Shown here piece after piece: positions 50,602-60,100 of a stretch of DNA of 64,000 nucleotides (the stretch's first letter is position 1; each line of letters starts with the position of its first letter). Location of the stretch: the NCBI RefSeq assembly GCF_000739635.1, contig NZ_BATQ01000019.1, positions 1 to 64,000 on the forward strand. The letters are read 5' to 3'. Below the pieces are notes generated by a model. The model was given only the letters and a program-made list of their open reading frames with translations. It ran no database searches and was not told the origin of the DNA. The position numbers and the translations under genes are program-made. Source of the DNA: Verrucomicrobium sp. BvORR034 (GTDB lineage Bacteria > Verrucomicrobiota > Verrucomicrobiia > Verrucomicrobiales > Verrucomicrobiaceae).

Positions 50602-50865
50602 ATGGCCAGAGTTTGTCAAATCAGCGGCGCCCGTGTTACCTCGGGACACAAAATCCATCGCAGCGGTAAGGCCAAGAAAGAAGGCGGTATCGGTAAGCAC
50701 ATCACCAAGCGTGTGAAGCGCAAGATTTACCCGAACCTGCGTGACAAGCGCATCTTCGTCGCCGAACTGGGTCGCTGGGTCAAGGTCCGTGTGACCGCCC
50801 GTATCTTGAAGACCATCAACAAGGTTGGTGCTTTCAAGGTGCTCAAGGAAGCCGGTCTCGTCTAA
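50602..50865 (+). CDS. rpmB: 50S ribosomal protein L28
   Basis: 87 residues with the classical start MARVCQISGARVTSGHKIHR and the RKIYPNLRDKRIFVAE segment, ending KVLKEAGLV. L28 is a basic, RNA-binding protein of the 50S subunit. The ATG is the family start; the open frame upstream lies in the leader. A TTGACG box near 50535 followed by a poor -10 could be part of the promoter. A small membrane gene begins 16 bases after the stop, and lysA shortly later, so this may be a mini-operon. Confidence 0.96.
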   Translation: MARVCQISGARVTSGHKIHRSGKAKKEGGIGKHITKRVKRKIYPNLRDKRIFVAELGRWVKVRVTARILKTINKVGAFKVLKEAGLV

Positions 50866-50881
50866 GACGAAGGGCTCTTCC

Positions 50882-51235
50882 ATGGCGGTTGACGCCATAT
50901 TCAATCTTTTTGAAGCCGCGCTGTGGTTCGCCATCAGCGCGGTTTTCTTTTTTCGCGGCGTCTTCCGCGCAGGCGGTCAATCCGCGGAAACCCGGAGCCT
51001 GCGGCGGGAAATGTTCCTGCTCGCGGCGGCGTTTGCCGCCTTTGGGGTGAGCGATGTCATTGAATCCCGTACCGGGGCGTGGTGGGAGCCGTGGTGGCTG
51101 CTGGCTCTGAAGACGGCGTGTGTGCTGGTGTTTCTGCGCGCGTTCTGGCGGTACCGGGCAGGACTACGCGCCAGGAGAAAGCCGGAGGAAGCTGCGCTGA
51201 CCAGAGAGGATGTGAAGGACGAGAGCGCTCCCTAG
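50882..51235 (+). CDS. Small inner membrane hypothetical protein
   Basis: 117 residues. Three hydrophobic stretches (FNLFEAALWFAISAVFFF, MFLLAAAFAAFGVSDVIES, WWLLALKTACVLVFLRAFW) and a charged C-tail (RARRKPEEAALTREDVKDE). The 'AFGVSDVIES' and 'WWEPWWLLALK' pattern occurs in a family of short uncharacterised bacterial membrane proteins. No function is known. The start is 16 bases after the rpmB stop and 48 bases before the lysA start, so all three may be co-transcribed. Confidence 0.7.
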   Translation: MAVDAIFNLFEAALWFAISAVFFFRGVFRAGGQSAETRSLRREMFLLAAAFAAFGVSDVIESRTGAWWEPWWLLALKTACVLVFLRAFWRYRAGLRARRKPEEAALTREDVKDESAP

Positions 51236-51283
51236 TGACGCACAGCTTGCACGCGGCGCATTTTGGCTTACATCACGCGCCCT

Positions 51284-52585
51284 ATGCATTCTTTCCGCTA
51301 CATTCAGGGTCGCCTGCACTGTGAGAACGTTGATTTGGAATCCCTCTCCGCCAAACACGGCACACCGCTGTATGTGTACAGCAAGGAGACCATCACGGAT
51401 CACTACAAGCGGCTGGATGGAGCGCTCGATCGCCTGGACCACCTCATCTGCTATGCGGTAAAGGCCAACTCCAACCTCGCCATCCTGCAGACCATTGCGG
51501 ATCTGGGCGGTGGTTTTGACATCGTTTCCGGTGGTGAACTCTACCGCGTGATCCAGGCCGGGGGCCGCGCCTCCCAGTGCACCTTTGCCGGGGTGGGCAA
51601 AACCCGGGCGGAGATCGAGTACGCCCTGCAGCAGGGGATCTACAGCTTCAATGCCGAGAGCGAGGCCGAGCTGCGCCAGATCAACGAGGTGGCTGGCTCC
51701 TTGGGCAAGAAGGCCCCGGTGGCCCTGCGCGTGAACCCGAACGTGGACGCGAAGACCCACAAGTACATCTCCACCGGCAAGAGCGAGAACAAGTTCGGAG
51801 TGGACTTCGATCGCATCCTCGATGCCTATGCGGCCATCGCGACGGAGTGCGAGCACCTCGAGATCCGCGGTCTGCAGATGCACATTGGTTCCCAGCTCAC
51901 GAGCATCGACCCCTTCGTCGAAGCCGCGAAGAAGGTGGCCCCGCTGGTGGAGAAGCTCAAGGAGCGTCACCACATCAAGTTCTTCAGCATCGGTGGCGGC
52001 TTGGGCATTGTGTACCGCGAGAGCCTGGACAGCGGCGACCAGACCTGGTGGGGTGAGAAAGAGGAGGCTGAGCGCCCTCTCACCATCCAGAGCTATGCCG
52101 ATGCCCTGGTGCCGATTCTTGAGCCCCTAAAGCTGCGCATCCTCCTGGAGCCCGGCCGTTTCATGGTAGGCAATGCGGGCGCGCTCCTCTCCAAGGTCCT
52201 CTATCTCAAGAAGGGCAACGCCAAGAAGTTTGTCATCGTGGACGCAGGCATGAACGACCTCATCCGCCCCGCCCTCTATGAAGGCTGGCACCAGATCACC
52301 CCCCTGCAAAAGGCAGAGGGTGCCGAGCTGGAAAAGGTGGACGTGGTGGGACCGATCTGTGAGACGGGCGACTTCCTGGCCCAAGATCGCGAGTTGCCCC
52401 CGGTGCAGGCTGGCGACACCCTGGCGGTGCTCAGCGCCGGTGCCTATGGCTTCACCATGGCGTCCAACTACAACTCCCGCCCGCTGGCAGCGGAGATCCT
52501 GGTGGACGGCTCTGAGGCCCATCTGGTGCGCGAGCGCCAGACGCTGGACGATTTGGTCCGCGGTGAGCACCTGGTGCAGAAGTAA
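51284..52585 (+). CDS. lysA: Diaminopimelate decarboxylase
   Basis: 433 residues; last step of lysine synthesis (meso-diaminopimelate to L-lysine plus CO2). The PLP lysine is in CYAVKANSN (Lys60), the glycine-rich PLP phosphate loop is GGGLGI, the substrate-binding EPGRFMVGNAG is intact, and the active-site Cys is in GPICETGDFL, followed by YGFTMASNYNSRP. Family length is normal. The stem-loop terminator begins 34 bases after the stop. Shares a gene run with rpmB and the small membrane protein; pyrH and frr lie further downstream in the same direction. Confidence 0.97.
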   Translation: MHSFRYIQGRLHCENVDLESLSAKHGTPLYVYSKETITDHYKRLDGALDRLDHLICYAVKANSNLAILQTIADLGGGFDIVSGGELYRVIQAGGRASQCTFAGVGKTRAEIEYALQQGIYSFNAESEAELRQINEVAGSLGKKAPVALRVNPNVDAKTHKYISTGKSENKFGVDFDRILDAYAAIATECEHLEIRGLQMHIGSQLTSIDPFVEAAKKVAPLVEKLKERHHIKFFSIGGGLGIVYRESLDSGDQTWWGEKEEAERPLTIQSYADALVPILEPLKLRILLEPGRFMVGNAGALLSKVLYLKKGNAKKFVIVDAGMNDLIRPALYEGWHQITPLQKAEGAELEKVDVVGPICETGDFLAQDRELPPVQAGDTLAVLSAGAYGFTMASNYNSRPLAAEILVDGSEAHLVRERQTLDDLVRGEHLVQK

Positions 52586-52618
52586 GCCCTGGTTCCACGG
52601 GATTTTGACGAATTCTGA

Positions 52619-52652
52619 CAAAAGAGGGGGTGCTACGGCACCTCCTCTTTTG
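52619..52652 (+). terminator. Rho-independent terminator of lysA
   Basis: CAAAAGAGGGGGTGC pairs with GCACCTCCTCTTTTG (one G-U) across a TACG loop. The stem itself begins with A4 and ends with T4, so it could act from both sides, but it lies after the plus-strand gene. Confidence 0.9.
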
Positions 52653-52764
52653 CATCTGTGAAAGATCGCGGTGGAGTTTCCCGTGGCAGAGATTATGGAG
52701 ACTGGCCCTTTGGGGGCAGTTCTGAACCCACAGACCAATCCCTGACCTCTCGACGAAGCGAAGC

Positions 52765-53484
52765 ATGAACCTCACCCGTCCTATTCACACCTGCCTGCTG
52801 TTGCTGGGCCTTGTGGCCAGTCTTGGATTTGCGAGCGCCGCCTCCGCCCAGAGCCAGGAATACGTGATCGTCAGTGGTGGTCCGGCTCTGAGAAAGTGGG
52901 AGGACCTGCGCGCGCCTGGCACTCAGCATGATCGCTGGTGGGGCAATTTCATCCGTCCAGCCCGGGTACGCATTGAGGAGATCAAGAAACAGGACCCCAA
53001 CGCGATGATCACCTGGCTGGTGTATCGCACCGCCTTCGTCACCCGCAGCACTGAAGACAATCGCGCCCTCACTCCGCTGGTGGAGAGTGTGCGGGACAAG
53101 TACGGCGTGCGCCTGATGTGGTTCGACAACGGCACCCAGCTGATCAACTACCTCAACGAAGGCCAGCCTCGTGGCCGGGTGAAGATTTGCAGCTTCGAGT
53201 ACTACGGCCACAGCAACAAGTACTGCTTCATGTTTGACTACAGCAATCTGGTCTATGGCGTGTCCAAGTCCTGGCTGCATGAAAAGGATCTGCCGCGAAT
53301 CCGCCGTGGTATTTTCACCAACAACGCCTTTTGCAAAAGCTGGGGCTGCCACACGGGCGAAAGCATGAGCCGGGCCTGGCGCAACGCGACCGGCATCCCC
53401 ATGATCGGGGCCTACGGCAAAACGGACTACTCCAACCCGGTCCAGATCGAGCTGTCATTCGGCGGTCACTGGACCAATGGCTGA
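52765..53484 (+). CDS. Secreted protein with a possible caspase-fold His-Cys pair
   Basis: 239 residues. Signal peptide MNLTRPIHTCLLLLGLVASL, cleavage near SAQ-SQE. The mature protein alternates strands and helices: EYVIVSGG, ITWLVYRTAF, VRLMWFDNGTQLINYLN, VKICSFEYYGHSNKY (His149), then FTNNAFCKSWGCHTGES (Cys190, Cys195), and IGAYGKTDYSNPVQ. The order strand-YGH...strand-C-G is that of clan CD cysteine proteases (caspase/legumain/gingipain group), where His and Cys form the catalytic dyad. This is a fold-level guess; no family match can be claimed. If true, it would be an extracellular or periplasmic protease or an inactive relative. It is preceded by the lysA terminator and may form a two-gene unit with the next gene. 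Confidence 0.7.
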   Translation: MNLTRPIHTCLLLLGLVASLGFASAASAQSQEYVIVSGGPALRKWEDLRAPGTQHDRWWGNFIRPARVRIEEIKKQDPNAMITWLVYRTAFVTRSTEDNRALTPLVESVRDKYGVRLMWFDNGTQLINYLNEGQPRGRVKICSFEYYGHSNKYCFMFDYSNLVYGVSKSWLHEKDLPRIRRGIFTNNAFCKSWGCHTGESMSRAWRNATGIPMIGAYGKTDYSNPVQIELSFGGHWTNG

Positions 53485-53517
53485 TTGAGCGGCAGGGGAG
53501 CCAGGTGACGTAGACGC

Positions 53518-54231
53518 ATGCCGCCCGCAGTTGAGCAGACCTTTCGAGCCTATGGCCCCAGCCATCTGGCAGCCCTGCTGGCGACGGCGCTGGTGGCAGC
53601 GGTGATGATCTGGGTGGCTCGTCGTGGTCACGGGAGCGCGCAGCGCATTCTGGAGTGGATCATGGCCGCGGCCCTTCTGGTGCAGTGGCCGGTGAGCTAC
53701 GCCTTTTACGTCCACACTGGCACGCTCACGGTGGACAATCAGTACCCCTGCCACCTGTGCGATCTCTCCGCACTCCTGGGGGTGGTGGTGTTGCTCACCC
53801 GAAAGCAGTTTTTTTGTGAGTTGCTCTTCTTCTGGGGGCTGGCGGGCACCATGCAGGGCATGCTGACCCCGGCGCTTACCACAGATTTCCCCAGCCCGCG
53901 GTACTTTGCCTTCTTCCTGGCGCATGGCGGTGTGGTCGCCACGGCACTCTACGGGGTGCTTGGTCTGCGGCGCACCCCCCGAGCCAAGGCCAAGTGGGTG
54001 GCCTGGGGTTTGATCAATCTCTACGCCCTGGTCATCAGTGGGTTCAACGCTCTCACGGGAGCCAACTATGGCTTCCTCTGCCGGAAGCCCGCCACGGCCT
54101 CGCTCTACGATCTGCTGGGTCCCTGGCCCTGGTACATTGGCGCGGCGTCCTTGATGGCGCTGGTCATCTTTATCCTGCTGGATCTGCCCTTTGTGCGGGG
54201 CAGAGGGCGGGCCTCACGGGGGAAACGGTGA
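53518..54231 (+). CDS. YwaF-like (TIGR02206) membrane protein
   Basis: 237 residues with six to seven transmembrane helices. The marks are FRAYGPSHLAALLATALVAA, YPCHLCDLSALLGVVVLLT, FFWGLAGTMQGMLTPAL, PSPRYFAFFLAHGGVV, and NYGFLCRKPATASLYDLLGP, all typical of the YwaF/TIGR02206 family of integral membrane proteins. It has no known function, although the CHLCD cysteine pair and a His-rich loop suggest metal or redox binding. It starts 33 bases after the preceding gene, so co-transcription is plausible. Confidence 0.85.
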   Translation: MPPAVEQTFRAYGPSHLAALLATALVAAVMIWVARRGHGSAQRILEWIMAAALLVQWPVSYAFYVHTGTLTVDNQYPCHLCDLSALLGVVVLLTRKQFFCELLFFWGLAGTMQGMLTPALTTDFPSPRYFAFFLAHGGVVATALYGVLGLRRTPRAKAKWVAWGLINLYALVISGFNALTGANYGFLCRKPATASLYDLLGPWPWYIGAASLMALVIFILLDLPFVRGRGRASRGKR

Positions 54232-54327
54232 GAACCCGTCTCGGTATCGCGATTCCATCGCCACAAACTCGTCACGCGGTGATTTGTCTTTGCAAGCGTG
54301 CACGCTTCATGTAATTACGACCCGAAG

Positions 54328-55062
54328 ATGCCAGACGAAGACACACGAAAGTTCAAGAGGGTCCTCATCAAACTTAGCGGCGAAGCCCTTCGTGAAGTCG
54401 GCAGTCATGACAACATCTCTCCGCCGATCGTTGAGAACATTGCCTCGCAGATCAAGGCGGCCCACCAGTCCGGTCTTGAGATTGCGGTGGTGGTCGGCGG
54501 CGGCAATTTCTGGCGGGGCATCAGCGCCAGCAACCGCGGCATGGAGCGCGCCACGGCAGACTACATGGGCATGCTGGCCACGGTGATGAACTCCCTGGCC
54601 GTCCAGTCCATGCTGGAGGGCATGGATGTGCCCACCCGGGTGCAGAGCGCCATCAAGATGGACAATGTGGCGGAGCCCTTCATCCGTCGCAAGGCCATGC
54701 GCCACCTCGAGCTCGGTCGGGTGGTCATCTTCGCCGCCGGCACTGGCAACCCCTTCTTCTCCACGGACACCACGGCCGCCCTGCGCGCCAGTGAGATCAA
54801 TGCCGATGTCGTGCTCAAGGCCACCAAGGTGGACGGCATCTACGACAGCGATCCCAACAAGAATCCGAACGCCGTTCGGTATGAGCGTCTTAGCTATCAA
54901 GAGGCGCTCACCCGCCAGCTCAAGGTGATGGACGCCACCGCCTTCAGCCTGTGTCAGGAGAACAACATGCCCATCGTGGTGTTCGACATGAACGGTCCGG
55001 ACAACATCCGGCGGGCTCTGACAGGCGAATCCATTGGCACGATCGTCAGCAACGACGCGTGA
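54328..55062 (+). CDS. pyrH: Uridylate kinase
   Basis: 244 residues. The amino acid kinase fold starts [13 protein letters not shown], with the ATP-phosphate loop [14 protein letters not shown], and the family-specific [37 protein letters not shown], and [19 protein letters not shown]. It phosphorylates UMP to UDP in the cytoplasm and is allosterically regulated by GTP in other bacteria. The ATG at [11 protein letters not shown] is preferred; a GTG 30 bases upstream is possible but unconserved. It is followed by frr 90 bases later, the normal bacterial order, but the usual rpsB-tsf pair upstream is missing. Confidence 0.96.
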   Translation: MPDEDTRKFKRVLIKLSGEALREVGSHDNISPPIVENIASQIKAAHQSGLEIAVVVGGGNFWRGISASNRGMERATADYMGMLATVMNSLAVQSMLEGMDVPTRVQSAIKMDNVAEPFIRRKAMRHLELGRVVIFAAGTGNPFFSTDTTAALRASEINADVVLKATKVDGIYDSDPNKNPNAVRYERLSYQEALTRQLKVMDATAFSLCQENNMPIVVFDMNGPDNIRRALTGESIGTIVSNDA

Positions 55063-55152
55063 CAATCCGGCCGGAGCGTGCTTTGCTGTCGGCCCGCTGG
55101 TGGCAGACTGTCGCCATGCCGGGCTTGATCAACTCGAACCTTACTGCATCCC

Positions 55153-55719
55153 ATGCCCCTTGATACCGCCCTCCTCACTGCTGAGGAAAACATGACCAAA
55201 GCGGTGGAATACGCCATCCACGAGTTCGCTGCCGTCCGCACCGGCAAGGCCTCCCCGGCCCTTGTGGAAAACACGGACATCTGGGTGAACAGCTATGGCA
55301 GCAACATGAAGCTGAAGCAGCTGGCCATGATCTCCACCCCGGAGCCCCGTCTCATTCGCATCGAGCCGTTTGATCCCTCCACGCTGAAAGACATCGAGCG
55401 CGGCATCAATGCCTCCAATCTGGGTCTCAACCCCAGCGTCGAAGGCAAGGTGATCCGCCTTCCTGTGCCAGAACTCTCCACCGAGCGTCGCCAGCAGATG
55501 GTGAAGCAGGTGAAGGGTATGGCCGAAGACGCCCGCGTCCGCGTGCGCGCTGTGCGCCGTGAGTCCATGGAAGAGCTCAAGAAGCTCGAGAAGGCAGGCA
55601 CCATCACCGAGGATGACTTGCATCGCGGTGAGAAGGAAGTCCAGACCTTCACGGACAAGAAGATCGCCGAGATCGATCAGCACGTCGTTTCGAAGGAAAA
55701 GGAAATCCTCACCGTGTGA
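55153..55719 (+). CDS. frr: Ribosome recycling factor
   Basis: 188 residues, full length. Long helical N-terminal part with AVRTGKASPALVENTDIWV, then the RIEPFDPSTLKDIERGINAS and NPSVEGKVIRLPVPELSTER segments, and the coiled KMAEDARVRVRAVRRE tail, as in all RRFs. With EF-G it splits the post-termination ribosome. The ATG opens with MPLDTALLTAEENM, and pyrH lies immediately upstream, supporting a pyrH-frr operon. Confidence 0.97.
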   Translation: MPLDTALLTAEENMTKAVEYAIHEFAAVRTGKASPALVENTDIWVNSYGSNMKLKQLAMISTPEPRLIRIEPFDPSTLKDIERGINASNLGLNPSVEGKVIRLPVPELSTERRQQMVKQVKGMAEDARVRVRAVRRESMEELKKLEKAGTITEDDLHRGEKEVQTFTDKKIAEIDQHVVSKEKEILTV

Positions 55720-55810
55720 GGCTCTTTCTGGTCTGGGTTGGGCAGGAGGAGCTGGCGGATTGGCGTCGGTGCCGGGCTGCCCTGCCTGTTGCATGTCCGC
55801 TTGATTTCCC

Positions 55811-56485
55811 ATGTTCTCCGCTGGCAACTACCTGGACCTCTCCCGCACCATTCACGGGCTGCTCTTTGACGATGAGCAACCCGTTTGGAGCGCCCTGACT
55901 CGCATCGAGGGGTACCTGCAGTTCAAGCTCAAGCCTGAGATCCTGGGCGACATCTCTCCCAAGGCGACCCTCGGGGACCAGGTCTTCATTGATGAAGGCA
56001 CCGTTGTCGAGGCCGGAGCCGTGATCAAAGGCCCCGCCTGGATCGGCAAGAACTGCCACATCCGCTCCGGCGCGTACATCCGGGAAAACGTCATCGTGGG
56101 CGATGGATGCGTCCTGGGGAATTCGTGCGAGTTCAAGAACTGCATCCTGTTCGACAACTGCGAGGTGCCCCACTTCAACTACGTGGGAGATGCCGTCCTC
56201 GGCTACAAGGCCCACCTTGGCGCAGGTGTCATCCTCTCCAACGTCCGTCTCGACCGCGCTCCGGTCGTGGTCCACCACGGCAGCGAGCGCATCGCCACGG
56301 GATTGAGGAAATTCAGCGCCGTTGTTGGTGACCACGCTGAAGTGGGCTGCAACAGCGTCCTTAGTCCCGGTACCCTGATCGGAAGGCGCAGCATCGTCTA
56401 TCCCTGTGCGAATTTCGCTGGCGTCCTGCCGGAGTCGTCGATCCTGAAAGTGCGCCAGCAGCACGAAGTGGCGGAACGCCGGTAG
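55811..56485 (+). CDS. Left-handed beta-helix acyl/nucleotidyl transferase
   Basis: 224 residues with hexapeptide (LxxxGx-type) repeats: ISPKATLGDQVFIDEGTVVEA, GAVIKGPAWIGKNCHIRSGA, YIRENVIVGDGCVLGNSCEF, then FNYVGDAVLGYKAHLGAGVI and VVGDHAEVGCNSVLSPGTLI. A short helical start (NYLDLSRTIHGLLFDDEQPV) precedes the helix. The N-terminal nucleotidyl domain of GlmU is absent, so this is the acetyltransferase-like/binding half only, similar to LpxA/GlmU C-terminal domains. A sugar-nucleotide or acyl transfer role in cell-envelope synthesis is likely. It starts 91 bases after frr and probably belongs to the same run. Confidence 0.82.
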   Translation: MFSAGNYLDLSRTIHGLLFDDEQPVWSALTRIEGYLQFKLKPEILGDISPKATLGDQVFIDEGTVVEAGAVIKGPAWIGKNCHIRSGAYIRENVIVGDGCVLGNSCEFKNCILFDNCEVPHFNYVGDAVLGYKAHLGAGVILSNVRLDRAPVVVHHGSERIATGLRKFSAVVGDHAEVGCNSVLSPGTLIGRRSIVYPCANFAGVLPESSILKVRQQHEVAERR

Positions 56486-56603
56486 TCCAGTAATTTGGTG
56501 AACCATTGGGCGCATTCGTGTGCGGAACTGTATGGAGTCCAGCCTTCAGGCTGTGTATTTTCATTCAGGAATTGAACGCGCGCCCGGCTCCCGTCCAAGG
56601 AGC

Positions 56604-56630
56604 GGCGGTTTGTGCATCGAGACAACCGCC
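56604..56630. repeat. 9-bp stem-loop with one bulged base
   Basis: GGCGGTTTGT pairs with ACAACCGCC, leaving an eight-base loop and one unpaired T. It lies in a non-coding stretch between the transferase gene and the hydrolase remnant, and resembles dispersed REP-like palindromes. Confidence 0.6.
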
Positions 56631-56799
56631 GATGGTCGAACAGAGTGAGGGGGGCCGCAGAAGACTGAAAGTACTCATGGCCCGTCCGTTTCGCATGGTT
56701 GGGGGAGAGGACTGCATCCTTAAGCGCCTCATTCTCCTGTAGATGTTGTGCGAAATTCTTCACCCATGCTCAAACACTGTCACCATCTTGAAGCGCCTG

Positions 56800-56990
56800 C
56801 AGAAAGAAGGCGGCTACCAAGTGGTGGCCAGACACGGCACCGAGGATGAAGTGATCCCCGTGGCGATGGGGCGCAAGCTGGGTCAGTTATTTCCTGATGT
56901 TGTGAAGTATGAGGATATTAAGGGGGCGCGGCACCACGGATACGGACAAGGTGCACGCGGCGCTGGAGATGGTGAGATGAGGGGGCAATC
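56800..56990 (+). pseudogene. Decayed alpha/beta-hydrolase C-terminal fragment
   Basis: Translation of this stretch reads ARHGTEDEVIPVAMGRKLGQ, followed by LFPDVVKYEDIKGARH, which is the typical C-terminal segment of alpha/beta hydrolases (the HGTxDxVIP loop carrying the catalytic Asp, then a late His). Upstream the expected catalytic Ser and oxyanion region are missing, and the open frame begins in unrelated sequence at 56743. After GARHHG the frame appears to shift. It is therefore a remnant, not a working gene. Confidence 0.6.
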
Positions 56991-57071
56991 GGGGATATTT
57001 AGCCAATTCGAAGCGAAATTAGGTCGGGCGTTGCCCAGCCGGATTGTGCGAATAATTTATCATTCTGCGAG

Positions 57072-57100
57072 TTGATATAGGTTAAATGCTGATGTATATA
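57072..57100 (+). promoter_or_regulatory. Sigma70-like promoter for the RCC1-RHS gene
   Basis: A -35 element TTGATA (57072-57077), 17-base spacer, and TATATA -10 (57095-57100). Transcription would start around 57107, about six bases before the ATG, giving a very short or leaderless 5' end. No other good promoter is seen in the AT-rich patch. Confidence 0.6.
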
Positions 57101-57112
57101 GGTAAAAAACGT

Positions 57113-60100
57113 ATGTTCTCAATTAGACATCTTTGCGAGTGTTGGTTCCCTTCTTATTCTGTTGGAGGAAGACTTTCCCGAAAGCCGGTTGAAAAAATCA
57201 TCTATATTCAATCACAAATAGGCCAAATTCTAATCGGCCTATTGATATCTTTGCTGCCGGTCTCTCTTTGCGGGCAAAATTCTGGGGAACAACAACGAGT
57301 GTCTGCGGGTTCCTCTGCATCGGCAGTAATCGATCACCTGGGAAGAGTTTGGACTTGTGGGGGTAACACACATGGTCAGTTGGGAAACAACTCATTGGTA
57401 GCATCTGCCGCCCCAGCTTTGTCTCTGATGGCTGACGCTGTCGCAGTTTGTACCAGAGGCGACTCTATGATTGCTCTGAAAGAGGATGGGACGGTGTGGA
57501 CTTGGGGAGCGATCGGAGCTGTTCATCTGGGCAACTTGTCGAGCGCTTCCAGTTCAATCCCACTCGAGGTGCCGGGATTGACCGACGTAGTGAAAATTGC
57601 TACAGGCGGCACCCATTTTCTCGCCTTGAAATCTGACGGATCGGTCTGGGCTTGGGGCCTCAATTACTTTGGAAAACTGGGGGATGGCTCGCAAAATTGG
57701 CGCCCCCTTCCCTTCCAAATTCCAGGACTGTCGGATGTGACCTCTATCGCAGCAGGTGCCGAACACAGTATGGCCTTGAAAAGCAATGGGGATGTACTTG
57801 CATGGGGCGCAAACAGTTCCGGAGAGTTGGGCGATGGTACAAACACTATGCGGTTGTCGCCAGCGCTTGTTGCAGGTGCCCATGCGGCAGTGGCCATCTC
57901 AGCGGGAGGATCTAGTAGTGCCATGATCGATAGCGCTGGCGTTGTCCTTGTTTGGGGGGCACGCTTTCCATACAGTGCAAATGTTCCACAGTCGCTACAC
58001 GGCCTGGAGGGGGCGGTTTCGGTCTCCTGCGGAAGTGGTTTTGGATTCGTCCGCTTAAACGATGGCAGCTATTGGGCTTGGGGTGCTAATCAATATGGCC
58101 AATTGGGCGTGGCCGCACCGATGGCGTCGATGAGTGGAACACCATATACAAATTCACCCGTTAGAATATCAGCAGATCGCCCGCTAGTATCGATCGATGC
58201 GGGCCCGCTCAACGCTATTGCTGTGGCGGATGATGGTACAATCTGGAGTTGGGGAAAGAAGCAGGATTTGCTCGGACGTCTATTCATTACAAACACGGCC
58301 GATCCGGTGTATTCCTTGGGCGACGTGCGCTACAGTCAACTTGCTGCGGGAGGTCAACATGGAGTTGCGTTGGACAAATCAAGTGAAATCTGGTCCTGGG
58401 GCGGCAACGGTTCTGGTCAGCTGGGACGAGGGCACAAAGTTGACATCGATAAAGCCGAAAAGTTGCCCGATTTTAGTGGCATAAAATCGGTTACAGCAGG
58501 GGTGGATCGATCACTGGCGCTCAAGCAAGATGGGACGATCTGGGCTTGGGGTGCCAATCCGCGTAACATATTGGGCACTGGTATGGTTTCGCCAACTCTC
58601 GATTCTCCTGCGCAAGTCTTGGATCTTCTGGATGTTGAGGCGCTCTATGGCGGATACTATCGTTCGCTGGCGAAAAAACGTGACGGCACGTTTTGGGAGT
58701 GGGGCATAAGGTCAACTGTCATAAGTCAAGTGATCGGGTTGCTCAATGCAAAGGATGTTTACGTAGGATATGATCACTATGTGGTGGTAGACACAGGAGG
58801 CCAACTTTGGACTTGGGGAGATAATGCTTCAGGTCAACTTGGAAACGGATCAACAACGGCTCAGACAACTCCGGCTGCAATCAGCATGAGTGGGCTCGTA
58901 TCGAAAGCTGCAGCTGGGAGAAATTTCTCGCTAGCAAGGTTGTCAAACGGGACTGTATGGGCGTGGGGAAACAACCAATACGGTCGATTGGGGGTGGCCG
59001 TCGCTCCTGGCGCCACTTCGCCGCAGCAATTGTCTGGCATTGCTAATGCGGTGGATGTATTCGCAGGGGGGTGCCACAGCTTGGCAACAACAAGCGCCGG
59101 AGGCCTCTACGTTTGGGGGCGGAACGATCGAGGACAGCTCGGCACGGGAGATTACGTCGATCAGCCAACTCCAACACTGTCGGCCTTCTCGGGCCGAGTA
59201 AAGTCAATTAGCGCCTCGGACTCTGCCACTTTGGTATTGAAGGAAGATGGGACCCTTGCTGCATGGGGGGCGACTGACGTTAATCAGATAGGGGAGAGTG
59301 TGAATGCTCGCTCCAACGCTCTGCCGGATCTGGCATATTCTGATGTTAACACTTTCTACGCGCGCCCTGAGATCGAAATCATAGCGCCATCAACGGATGT
59401 AACGGTTCTAGTGGGAGATTCTGTTTTGATCCATGGTGAATTCGTGAATGCTGCACAAGCGCCTCATACGATGGCATTCTACCAGTACGGCGTACTTATT
59501 GGAGAGGACGATTCGGCACCATTCGTTTTGAACTTTAGACCTCAAACGTGGGGAAAATTTGTGGTGCATGCAGTCGGCCGAGATTCTTCAGGAGCTCCCA
59601 GCGCGTCTTCGAATTCTATCGTGGTCAATGTTCCCTATGATGGTGACAGTGACGGGCTTCCTGATTGGTGGGAAATTCACTATTTCAACAGTCTTGGTGC
59701 TGCTTTCGGAGGGGATCCTGATCGTGACGGCTATTCGAATGGCCAGGAGTACGCCGCGGGCACTGACCCCTTGGGCATGTCTGCCCCAAGCGTACCGTCA
59801 GGAACTGTTCCCGCCATTCCATGGGTTGGGAATCAACCTGGAACCAATTCAGGAGGTCCGGGTTCTGGCGCGAACCTTCCAAGCGCCGTCGCCCCGGGCT
59901 CCCCTGAGGTCGCTTCGTTTGAGGATATCACTGCGCCGCCGCTAGGACCAAGCGGCAAAGGCGAGGTTCTCGAGCTTCAGTACCAAATGGGTTTGCGCAC
60001 TTTTTTGAGGGTTGACTATGATTTCGTAAACGGATGGAACGACACCTTTTGGGCTGATTGTACGCTGTGGGTTGATCCTACCAATGTCGTGCCCCCTGGC

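Larger units (their letters stand above)
56486..57071. other. Intergenic region with a gene remnant and hairpins
   Basis: About 590 bases. A GGCGGTTTGT/ACAACCGCC hairpin (56604-56630, one bulge) and a CAGCC-TTCA-GGCTG mini-hairpin lie before a decayed hydrolase fragment around 56800-56990. The end becomes AT-rich and carries the RHS promoter. Confidence 0.6.
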
